This document shows, in pieces, positions 32,355 to 42,584 of a stretch of 64,000 bases of DNA (position 1 is its first letter; each line of letters begins with the position of its first letter). The translations under genes and the position numbers were made by a program. The notes under the pieces are model-generated. The model was not told the DNA's origin. It ran no database searches and was given only the letters and a program-made list of their open reading frames with translations. The stretch is from the NCBI GenBank assembly GCA_017607445.1, contig JAEVHH010000002.1, positions 1,364,001-1,428,000 of the forward strand, in the 5' to 3' direction. The stretch comes from Histoplasma ohiense (taxonomy: Eukaryota; Ascomycota; Eurotiomycetes; Onygenales; Ajellomycetaceae).

Positions 32355-33879
32355 CCGCAAGGGACGCCCAGTTGGTTACTTGTACTAGCTTCCACTTCGG
32401 CAGGGTAGCTTTGGAAGTATATATTGTGGAAATGACCTGGCCTGTAAATTTCCTCAGCGCCAGTTCTTGGGGTGGATTATAAAGTCATTCGTTGATGCGT
32501 AGAATGCATAGATATCAAATAATACGAAGGAGAGGTGGAGGTCAACTCGATGGTTGCAGTGTTGAAGCTTTGATGATTGACCTCAAGAAGGCAAAAGAGT
32601 AAATCACGAGTACTAATACGTATACGGCTAGTGTTGTTTCTGGACCTAAAACGATCAAGCAGAAACTTTAAATTATAACCTTGGTAAGTTCCGTATATCC
32701 ACCACTAACCTACATATGTAAGAGTTGTATATTTGCTTCTATCGATTTACCTCACAGGCTGGTGGCTAGTAATCTTCAGTTTTTAATCTTGATTCACTTG
32801 CAATCTGATCTGTAAGTAAATAGGCAGGTTGCAATGCTAGTATTTGAGATACAGCTGAGATCATGCAGGCAGGCAGGCAGAGACTTCCATTCTCTTATCT
32901 TCATCCTTATGTACCATCTTAGAGAAGAGATTTTAATATCACTCATCCTTAGTCTATTATAACTCCACATATAAACATCATTATATTTCTATTGATTGAA
33001 GAAGTAAAGTATTGGGGGTATGTTGAATACTGAGAAAGCAACGATGGTAGTAGAAGTATAAAAGGAGAATAATAAATGTATGGTACAGTACAAAAGGCAT
33101 CTGTGGGGCAAATATCCCACTCCACCAAATAAAGTTAAGTCGGGGGAGATTTCGTAATATCATATTAGGGCCTTTGGCACAAAACCACTGGCAACACTGC
33201 TAGAAATATCCTTCGGCGCAAATCGATGCCTCGCGTAAATGATTAGTATTATGTACTGTACATACATGTACATATGTACTGTATAATTGAGATGCAAAGC
33301 GGGTGACTGGAGAAGCAAACCATAGAATAGTTTATAGAAAGAAATGTAGTGTGATAAAAAGTGAGAAAATCAGACAATGAGACAAAAAGTATACAACGTT
33401 CACCAAAGGCCTACACGCCTAGAGAAGGAACTGCGCCCGCTGGATAGTTACAATAAACCAACATTCCACCTCCATCATATATAGAAAATTTAGAATGGGA
33501 AGTAGATATGGAGATGAGGATGGGGATGGGGAAGGTACCAGATATTAACACATGGGGCAGTTTAGACGTGCTATCTATGGCTGGCCTTCGTTCCTCTTAT
33601 CGTAAAATCACAACAATTAAAAAACACTACTGTAAACGTGACAATAAGGTGGGGTGAGTAAAAGAGTTGGGCGTTGTTGACTGGATTCTTCATTGGTATC
33701 TTAACTACTAGAGCTGCGATGACACGAAAATATAGAATATGGAAAGAGGATAGATGGAGTTCTTTAGGGAAGAAATAAAACGAGGAATACAGCTCAAGTA
33801 AAAACAAAAAGAAAGGAAAATGAAGTGAAAATGAAAATGAAAAGAAAGGAAATTCCATTCCGTACACCTTTTCCTTCCT
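32355..33879. other. Intergenic, kinase 3' flank to med10 promoter
   Basis: About 1.5 kb, A/T-rich. It holds a palindromic GTAC cluster at 33250-33284 that shares a 13-mer with the hairpin at 12.1 kb. A short (GGCA)n run lies near 32868-32880. No credible gene; the 98-codon frame at 33.6-33.9 kb is Phe/Leu/Ser low-complexity. Confidence 0.5.
33250..33284. repeat. GTAC-palindrome cluster
   Basis: TATGTACTGTA occurs at 33250-33260 and again at 33273-33283 around ACATGTACAT, giving a locally self-complementary segment. TATGTACTGTACA at 33250-33262 is identical to 12094-12106. Confidence 0.7.
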
Positions 33880-36800
33880 TTACACCTCCTTCGTCCTCAT
33901 AGCGTGGACGCGAGGGGTAGGTATGTCTATCTCCGTCTCCACCAGCTCTAACCCGGATAAACTTGGGTATCGTTTACTGAAATTCGCTTCCCAATCGTCA
34001 TTTTGGCTTGTTTTCTTGGCCATTTCTATGGGGGGATTGTGTTCCTTAACAACGATTTCGGTACGGTTGCCGGTACGCAGGTTTTGTGGTTTGGGAGGTG
34101 CTGGGGGTTTTTGATCCGCAGCGGTGGTGGAGGCGCGTGATACGAATTGCTCAGATGGCGTCGGCTGTTGGGATCGTATGGGCATTGTAAGCGGACCCGC
34201 GGAGCGCGGGTCCTTTGGCTGCGGTCGAGGAGCCTGTTCGGTGGCCTGTTGTTGTATCGAGACAGGTTTTCGGGGGACGTTGAATGGTACGGCCCGTGGT
34301 GGTATAGACGGTTGCTCAAACTGCTTCGCCTGCAAAGCAGCTTCTGTATCAGTGTATCGTCCATAGCCAGAAGCGGTCTTGACCGTTGGGTGTCTATCGT
34401 TTTCTTTGAGGAGTGACTGGACCTTGCTTTGAATCGATGCCGCTCTTACTCCTTCAATCCTTCCTCCACCACGGCCCCCATCTTCTCCCCGTTCCGCTAA
34501 CCGCTGGCGATACTCAGCAGCAGCATTTGCCACTCGCCTCTCTTCCAGTGATAAACGTCGTCGCTCTAGCTCACGCCGCATCTCTGGTGAGATATCGCCA
34601 TCATTGACTTCACAGCCATCATCGCTCATCTCAGTAACTTCTGAACCTGTTATTGGAGTGAGGCGTGCATTCATATTGTCAGGGGAAGGACTTCGGCTTG
34701 TCCGTTCTTGTGCTGCATTATTCTCAAAACGACGGAACGCATCGCCAAACCGCCCGGCGAGTAGATTCTTAGTCCCAGATAGAGATATAGACGTCAAACT
34801 CGAACGTTTCATATGTTTTGACCCGCTACTGACACGTTTCTCCCGTTTTCGGTTTGATTCCTCTACTTCTTTGGCTCGTAAGAAATCAATGTCTGACGAT
34901 ATATTGGCTCGCTCATGGTCACGATCCGTTTCCAACCGTGGGTGATTTACGACGTCACTCCCATCGTATCCACCGCGGGGGAGGCTAGGATCGAGGGAGT
35001 CTCTCGGACTATCAAAATCCCGAAAACGCTCCGATCTAGATCCAATGAAAGAACTGGCAGGTCGGGACTTCGAGTTTGCCGATTTAGAACGAGCGGTTGG
35101 ATCACTTGTATCAAGAGCAGATGGTCGGGATGCCTCTAATGATGGTCTAGACGAGACCGGTGACCTCGGTAGATCTTCGAACGAAGCGTTCTGTTTCGAT
35201 TCACGCTTGAAGAATGCCCCACGAGACATATAAACGTCACGACCGCTGGGGGTTTTTTCATTCTCGCTCTCGAATTGTTGGGCGGAATGTCGCTTTTCAA
35301 GGGAATTAGGAAGTCTGGATTTGGATCGTTGAGAAAAAGGCGGGCTATCTAATGGACGCAGGCGAGGGGAAGGAGTTGTCATGGTGCCAGTGGACACCAT
35401 GACTGGCTTTTGAGGAATAGGTTGATGTAGGGTAGTAGTTTGTTGTCGTGTAAGCTCAGCGCGTAAGTCCGGAGATGGTATCAAAATCTTCTCATCTAAT
35501 GGTTTATTTTCGCCGAGAGGTTTGGACTGTGATCCTATTGCCGGGTTTTTCTGGGAAACAGGAGTCGGATTGGCTTTGGCAAAGGCCTCATCCGCGAGAG
35601 CATTGGTTATTCGTTTTGAAAGGTCTTCCGTGGGTGGCTTGGTTTCTGGCACCGTCGGCTCAAACTCAAATTTGGACCCTTGGTCATGGAAGAGCGAAAA
35701 TTCGTCCAAGGTTGGAAACCTGGAGGAGAGCTCGTCTCCATTAGGCACTTTGCCTCCATCAAGGGCAGCAAATGGGTCATTTGAAGCGACTCTTAATGGC
35801 GACGGACTGGGTTTGGTTGAGTTGTGATGTGAGGTAGGTTTGGTCGGTCTCCCTCGTCTCATAGGAGCTATGTCAGGAATAATCTGCGTCTCCTGAATGG
35901 GCGGGGAGAATACGGCCCCTATCTTTGGTGTTTCGTTGGGAGATGGTGGAAGTTTTTGGTAGCGTCTTGACTCAGAATGTGAACGCCCGGAGTAAATCTG
36001 GATCGAGTTAGAACGCCGTAGTCTTATTGGCGGGATTTAAACAGAAGTCAATTCAATATATATCACGTACGTCTGTAATGGGTACCTCTTTGCCACGCAT
36101 GCGACACGCTTCCTGCAATACTTGATATATATTCGGTCGTTTTCGCGGGTCCTCTCGCAGCATAGACGCTATTTCCAAAAAGGGTAGTCGTTAGAATAAC
36201 AGCGTTCAAAAAAGAGCAATACAGGTTTCCATAGTATTAGATACATCATACCAATGAGCAATTTTAATCCATCAGAGAAAGGCGGGTACGCAGGGTACTT
36301 AAATTTGGCGTTCAGGATTGCCATCTGCCCAGCTTCCTCGAAGGGAGTAGTGTAATAACAGAGCTTGTACAGAAGGACGCCCAGCGCCCATATATCGCTC
36401 TTCTCATCGATTGGCTGTTTGCGATAAACATCAATCATTTCCGGACTGCGATATTGTAGAGTGGTGTGGCGCTGGACATCATCCTCGATCAGTCTACCCT
36501 CCGCAGCAGTAGTAGCAGCTGGGTGTGGCGGCGCTGCCGACCCAAAATCACATAATTTGTAGCTAAACGAATTCCCATGTAGCGCTATCAAGACGTTTTC
36601 GACCTTGAGATCCCGATGGAGCAAAGGTGGTTTGAGGTAGTGCATACAGGCTGTGCCCTCGGCAACATCGGTGAAAATCTTCAAGATCTCAGGCTCCGTC
36701 AAGCGATTCTGCAACCGAGTGTTCATAAAATCGATCAAGCCGCCTCCGGCGCAGAACTCCATGAGAAGGAAAACCTCATACCCGCCGCCCTTTAACTGGG

Positions 36801-37080
36801 ATGCGTGGGAGTCAAAGTATGTGACAATATGCCGATGTCCCTTCAACTTCTTCATGGTTTCGACTTCGGTCCGCATATTTGCCAAAGCGACCTTGTCTGG
36901 CACGGCAACTCTTTTCAGCACAGCGGTTTCAGCGCCATCGATCGGATGCGGAAGGCGGACAACGTAGACGTGAGCGAATCCCCCTTCAGAAAGGTACTTT
37001 TCGATCACAACACGGTGGTTTCCGACTTGAACCTTCGTCCCTGGGGCGAAGGTCCCAGCTGGCGGTACAGCAAGTGCCAT
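33880..37080 (-). CDS. Ark1/Prk1 (NAK)-family Ser/Thr protein kinase
   Basis: Three exons, 37080-36252, 36168-36071 and 35997-33880, give 1014 aa; all phases agree. The N-terminal kinase domain (about 20-310) starts VVIEKYLSEGGFAHVYVV and has Lys56 (AVLKRVA), HRDLKVEN at 155-162 and DFGSA at 178-182. APE is replaced by SPE (QYRSPEMIDVY), and the NAK-type insert GGYEVFLLMEFCAGGGLIDF is present. Exon 2 supplies SMLREDPRKRPNIYQVLQEA, which closes the domain. The remaining 700 residues are Pro/Ser-rich and disordered with one predicted charged helix (RRELERRRLSLEERRVA). In yeast and animals (Ark1, Prk1, AAK1, GAK) these kinases phosphorylate endocytic adaptors and actin-patch proteins at the plasma membrane. 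The same role is likely here by family. Exact orthology among NAK kinases was not resolved. Confidence 0.92.
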
Positions 37081-38114
37081 GGTAAATGGTCAATTGGATT
37101 ATCCAGAGCCACAATGAAACGGGGATTTAGGGAAGAAGGGTTCCAGATCGTAGGATTGGACAATAGGGAGGGTCCACAGAAACCGGGCGGTGGAGTGGAG
37201 GAGGATTAAGGTACGAGTGAGGAAGCCCCCATGAAAGGACAGCGAGGGCCAAAAGCAACGCAAAGAATAGGAGGACTACATTAAAAACGAAATAATCAAA
37301 AGGAGCAGAAGGCGCAAAGGAAGATGAGTCCCGGAGCTCCCTGGGACAACAGTGGGTGACTTGAGAAAATGATGCAGCTCATGATCTCAAACCAACCGGT
37401 GATCGATGGTGGTTCATCATCAATGCTCAACAGTTCAGCCAATCAGAGAAAGGCGACCCCGCGGCGGAATATTTCGCCGGGCCCCGAGGCCAACAAACCC
37501 AAATGGACTAAAAATAACCAGGCTTGCAGCTGTCAGAGACAGCGGATTTCGGATGGTTTGATGACTCTACTGACAGACAGAATTGGAGCACATGGTCCAG
37601 GTATGAGAGTGAGGTTGTTGCCTGATGCTGGCACACTGGCAGTGACACTGGCACCAACAGGGGACTTGACGGAGCACCACGACCTGGAGGTGATTCTGCT
37701 GCGTCATGAATTCTACTGCCTAACCGACATGGCCCTAATTTGATATTCTACAGCCTCCAACGGGGATTTGGTCGTATGCGGAAATCACAGACTGGTGTCA
37801 AATGAAGCTGAGGATGCTAGATTGACGACCTACCTTTCTCAAAAAAGTAGAAGCGCCTAATATAGTATCGTTGGGGACAGCTGTCAAGTTGAGCCACTTC
37901 CCGGTATAATATAGATGCCCCTGCGGCGAATACGATTCATTCCGGTTCATTTGTTATCAGATATAAAAGTTGTGAAATCCTCAAGTGTCCAGGTGCAAAA
38001 ATACATTCAAAATCCTGTAACGGGTTTGTTATAACATTATGCCAGAGCGGTGTAGTATCCCCAAAAAAACATCCCAGTGACATACTCCCGAGATGCCAAA
38101 AAAAAAAAAAAAAA

Positions 38115-38154
<40 letters not shown>

Positions 38155-38157
38155 ATA
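37081..38157. other. Kinase promoter and MFS 3' flank
   Basis: About 1.1 kb between two minus-strand genes. A 124-codon + frame (37369-37743) begins at ATG but has no domain-like composition and lies in the likely kinase promoter, so I reject it. The left end holds the A26-(GA)n tract. Confidence 0.5.
38098..38151. repeat. A26 followed by (GA)14, at the MFS stop codon
   Basis: On the + strand 26 A run directly into about 14 GA units and end 6 bp from the MFS stop codon. On the sense strand of the gene, the 3' UTR therefore begins with (TC)n and then poly-T. Confidence 0.88.
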
Positions 38158-40031
38158 TCAGAGACCATATTGAAAAGTAAGTATCTCATCTCCCCGTCGA
38201 ACACGGGCATCATCTTCATCCATTCCCAACACCCTTCTTCCAATCCAGTACCTCACGTGCGAATCCCACCATGTCCCTCCTACAACAGCAAAGGCAGGAA
38301 TTTTCTCAGCTCCACCTACACCAAAGCTGCGGCCAGAGCCTGCATAATCGATCTCTATATCTAAGGATGTGGCTGGCGGCGTCGCTGCGGCCCTAGCATT
38401 ATTGATCGCACGGATCACGATCCAGAGCACCACATATCCAACGAAACTGACCAGCACCAAGCCCAATGTAATGAGGAAGGGAATGTGGTAGGAATCTTTC
38501 TGGAAGTTCGGAGAGAATACAATAGATGCCAAGACTCCCGCCAGGTTCCCGTATCCATTTATCCCCAGAATAATGGTTCGTTTCCCAGGGTTCGGGATAT
38601 TGCTTGCCAGCCATGTTACAGTTAGTGGGCTTGGGATGTAACTTCCGCTCAGTAGAACACAGAGGGAAAAATATATAGCCACAGCCCTTGTTGGGGAAAG
38701 TGATGTTGAGGAAGAGGGTGATAATGAAAAAACGACGGTAAGAACTAGGCCGAGAGCTATCACCACGAGGCTTGCTAATATTGGAATGATGCGTTTCCGA
38801 GACTTATCACTCCAATGGCTGAATATATAGAGGAATACAGACGCTAGGAGGAATGGAGGAGCAGTAAGAAGGTTGCTGATGGTGGGGGATGAAAGATGAA
38901 GGGAGGATAGAACCAGTGGAAGGAAAACGGAGAAGCCAGTGTTAGGGACGGCAGAAGCAATATTGAGGAGGAGAATAGGAAGCATTAGCGGCAGAAAGAG
39001 AGCTGTGGACAGTAATTCCGATTTGGATAGACCCGCATCTGACGAAAAGTTCTGGGGATGTTTTTTTGTGCCAATATCATCCGGCAAGAGACGACGCCGT
39101 TGTTCATCATCGGCGCGAGTCAGGGTTTCTTCTTCCGCAAACTCATCTGATAATGTTGTGGAATTGAAGGCTTCTTGTCTCTGACAACCAGCCTGGGCTC
39201 GATCAATAAGGATACGCCTTTCTGCGTACGCTTGCTCTTCTTCGCTCAAAAACCATGCCGTCCCCGCACTTCGTGGTAGCCAGAAAAATCCCATTATTGC
39301 AATTACGATAGTTAAACATCCTTCAACCAAGAAGAGAATTTGCCATGGCCGTAATGTTCTTTGGACGGATGGAGTGATCCTGTCGTCGATGGGGTCCTCA
39401 CTTGGAGGGAAATGAGAGAAAACAAAAAATGCAATTACTCCTCCAAGCGCACCTGCTACTCCGTACGACCCATAGAAGAGCCCAAGTCGACGTCCAAACT
39501 CAAAACGGGTATAAAATAGCGAAAGGTACGATACCGCAGTTGGGTAGAAGCCAGCTAAAAGTAGCATCGAAAATCAACAATTTTGTAAAAATAAAGTCAA
39601 CGGATTTTTAAAGAGAACTCGGGGCCCTCACCCTCCAAAACTCCAAGTATAACCCTCAACATAATAAGTTGCCATCTGCGCCGGACCCATATATGCAACA
39701 AGGTGCAAACTCCCCAAAGCGTCATAACACTCGGCACCCATCTGCTCATTCCGAATTTTCTCCCTGCCGCAGCCCCAACCGGCTGTAAAGCAACAAAGAA
39801 GACAAAAAACCATGCAACCGCCGCATTCAGATCTTCAGGCTGCAGACCAGCATCACGAGTAAAATGCGCAGTTTCGGCATTCCCGATGTTGGAGCGGTCG
39901 AGGGAGTTTACAAGGAATAGGAGAGATAGGAACGGGAGGAGGACGAAATCTAGCTTGCGGACAGTGCTTGTACGGACTGATGGGTCTGGATCTGGGTCTG
40001 GGTCTGGGTCCGGCCCGGCTGTCAGTGCCAT
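38158..40031 (-). CDS. MFS permease, anion:cation symporter (allantoate-type) family
   Basis: Two exons, 40031-39632 and 39554-38158, with a 77-nt intron joining ...GVLEA|GFYP; 598 aa. Twelve hydrophobic helices are visible. ACS-family signatures are LDRSNIGNAE at the end of TM1, VALQPVGAAAGRKFGMSRWV between TM2 and TM3, and LRVILGVLEAGFYPTAVSYL at TM4. A long charged central loop (AEEETLTRADDEQRRRLLPDD) is typical of this group. These transporters, such as yeast Dal5, Tna1 and Vht1, take up small carboxylates and vitamins with protons across the plasma membrane. The substrate here cannot be named. The N-terminus carries a Asp-Pro dipeptide run (DPDPDPDPDP) from a hexanucleotide repeat. The stop codon is 6 bp from a large (GA)n-A26 tract. 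Confidence 0.88.
39983..40012. repeat. GGGTCT hexanucleotide repeat in MFS exon 1
   Basis: About five imperfect GG(G/A)TCT units on the + strand encode the Asp-Pro run at residues about 7-17 of the MFS protein. Copy number may vary between isolates. Confidence 0.8.
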
Positions 40032-42584
40032 TGTTGTGCAGAAAGTGTGTAGTAGCGTAATGATTAGTCGTTATTCGAGGGTATCTCTCAGAAGGCAGTT
40101 CAGCAACATGGTAGCTGGAGAGTTGAGTAAAACCGATGGTGATCAACGGATGACCACTTGGTTCCAACCGCTTCCGCTTGGTCCACAATAGTTGTGACCT
40201 CGAAATTGGGCCAGGTGGATTTGCGGAGAAGTGATTGGCTCTGAGGTCCTCTTGAATTTAGGGTCAGAAGACAAATCACGTGGACCAACTCTTTCAGTGG
40301 CTGCATCCTTTTGATCAGGTTTTTCTGAGCAAAAAATAAGGTACAGGTAACTGAATACAGATACCGCTGGAATATGACATGGTACGAACTATGGAATGGC
40401 CATCCATAGTTAGGGTTCTCAATGCCTTATCCAATGTGAAACCAGTTGAACGGGGTTAATCTGTCAACTTTTGCGGACCAAGAAGCTCCGCCAACCAAGC
40501 GTGAACACTGGAATCTAGAGAAGCTGGTGGACCACCAGGAGAACCACCAGGAGATTTCACTCCTGAGAAGGAGAAGGCTGGCAGGCTGCGCGTGAAGCTC
40601 TTGCATTTCACTTGCCTCTCGCCGAAATATCCCGCTCATGCAGGATGACGTGACCCCCTGCCATGGTCCAATGAGAAGGGGAAAACGCACTCGGTAGGAT
40701 CGACAGAATTGATGATGCCATCACTCCGCCTTGACGACTCGTGAACTGGATGGGAATTGCAACAAGAAGCAACGACTGCATCCAGTCAGTCGACAAGTTG
40801 ACGACGAGCATCCATCTGATGGTCCCTTTTCCCCACGCTAACATGAAAGCGCGATGTGTTTGACGTGTTTGGCAATCTTGGGCTGTCTTGGCGTTTCCGC
40901 AAATATAGCCAATCAGCACCAAGGATCCGGGTCACGAGAAAATGTCAAGTCGCGCTTGGCCGTAACAAGAAAAACATAAACAACCGAAAAAAAAAAATAA
41001 ATCAACAACTGGATGTCATCAGCCAAAAGCTGACCCTTTGAGGGAGTGTTGAGGATTCTCTTCGCTTGGAAGAAACATGATTGGTAAGGGTGAATAAGGC
41101 AGAAGCAATGTATTCTCTTGTATCGCGCATACTATCCATGAGGATTGAGGAACATCTTGGGCGCACATCCATCCGCGAGGCGGACAAAAAATCATCGTAC
41201 AAGTCCAATAAAAAACACACTGCAAGCTCCATTTACAAGAGAGCTGACCAATCGGTGGGGAGAAAAGCTCCGCTCTTGGTCTCCTGTTCACCGACAAATC
41301 GAAGGAAAAGCCAATGCGCCATGACTCGACACCTCGCGTAATGATTGGGCGCATGTATCAACGTGCGGGGAGGACGGAGGCTTCTGGAGAGAAAAGTGTA
41401 AACAAATAAATCATCGAGTTTCTGCCTGAATGGATGAATGGGCATTCATGTGTTCTCTGGCGAAGCGCCAGTACAGAAATAATTCAGGCGTGCAACCAGG
41501 GGCCACGAATAAGAAGTGCATTCTGAAGAGGAAATTGAAGAGAACATCCAGATTTTGCCTTGAGCAAAGGGACGCCAAACTCTGTCCATAAAGTTATTTT
41601 GCTTTTTCCAAGACTCGAGTGTTCGGCTGCCCAAGCGCCAGCAAGTTTCCCCGGTGACCTTGCAAGGGTCCCGCGGAAAGACGACGGCTCCATCCGCCAT
41701 GCTAAATCGGACCTTGGAACCTTCGGACAGTCAGAGTTTGGAAAGGACTCGAACAATTTCTAAGAAACCCTCCCATTAGTTATCTATTCATATGTCAGAA
41801 TAACTCCGTCAACGTTTTTTCGTGACTTCTTTCATCGTCCCGAGTAACTCAGTTATCGATTGTTCTGCCTTTCTGTCATACCTCGACAGGGCCTTCTGCC
41901 TGAATCCTGGTCCCGACCCGTCTGGATTGCTTCGAGACGTGGTCTGTTCTGAAATCTGACAATAATATAGGTTGGTGAACTTTACATTTTTGTTTTTGGT
42001 TTTCATTGCCGTCATATTCCGTTTCTCTCTCTATTTTTCTTTCCCCTCTCTCTCGCCCTGTTTGATAGTGTATGTTGGGTTTGGCGAATGCTTGAGGGTC
42101 TTCGGGTGACGCTCATAATTTTGATTGCGGCTTACGGACTCAAGACTGAAGAGCAACCCGTCCCGATTTTCAGTCCTCACCCCAAAACAACGTCAACTCG
42201 GACTCCATGAGTCTCCTTATTTAAAATACGCCGTCCTTCCACCGCTTAACACAGCCAATTAGAATAGTTGGGATCTTTCTACGATCTTCCAGGAAGAACC
42301 ACCCCCATCGAGAGGCACAACATCGGGATTGGGATTGGGGCCCAAGTGCCACCCCACCCCATTGTGTGGCTGATCATGAAGATATTCTTCATTGCCTTTA
42401 GATATCGACCGGTACGGATTCTTCTACGACAATAGGAAGGATTGGTGGTGGCATAATAGCCAGGAAACAGAAAGCCTCAGTTATCGTCGAACCTTCAACT
42501 ACGCATATCCATACACACACAATATTTTATTTTACAACATTTGCATGCATTTCGTCACTTGAATTTACTGTTTTCTCTCTCATA
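40032..42584. other. 2.5 kb divergent intergenic region
   Basis: This lies between the MFS gene (-) and the proline-rich membrane protein (+). Frames of 60-110 codons at 41.0-41.8 kb occur on both strands without domain-like features, and I reject them. No tRNA, repeat family or transposon relic was recognised. Confidence 0.5.

Noticed and set aside
37369..37743. 124-codon ATG frame on the + strand
   Set aside because: Lies in the kinase promoter, has no family-like motifs, and its composition looks random.
41019..41756. Several 80-110 codon frames on the minus strand
   Set aside because: Overlap one another and + frames, and show no domain-like composition.
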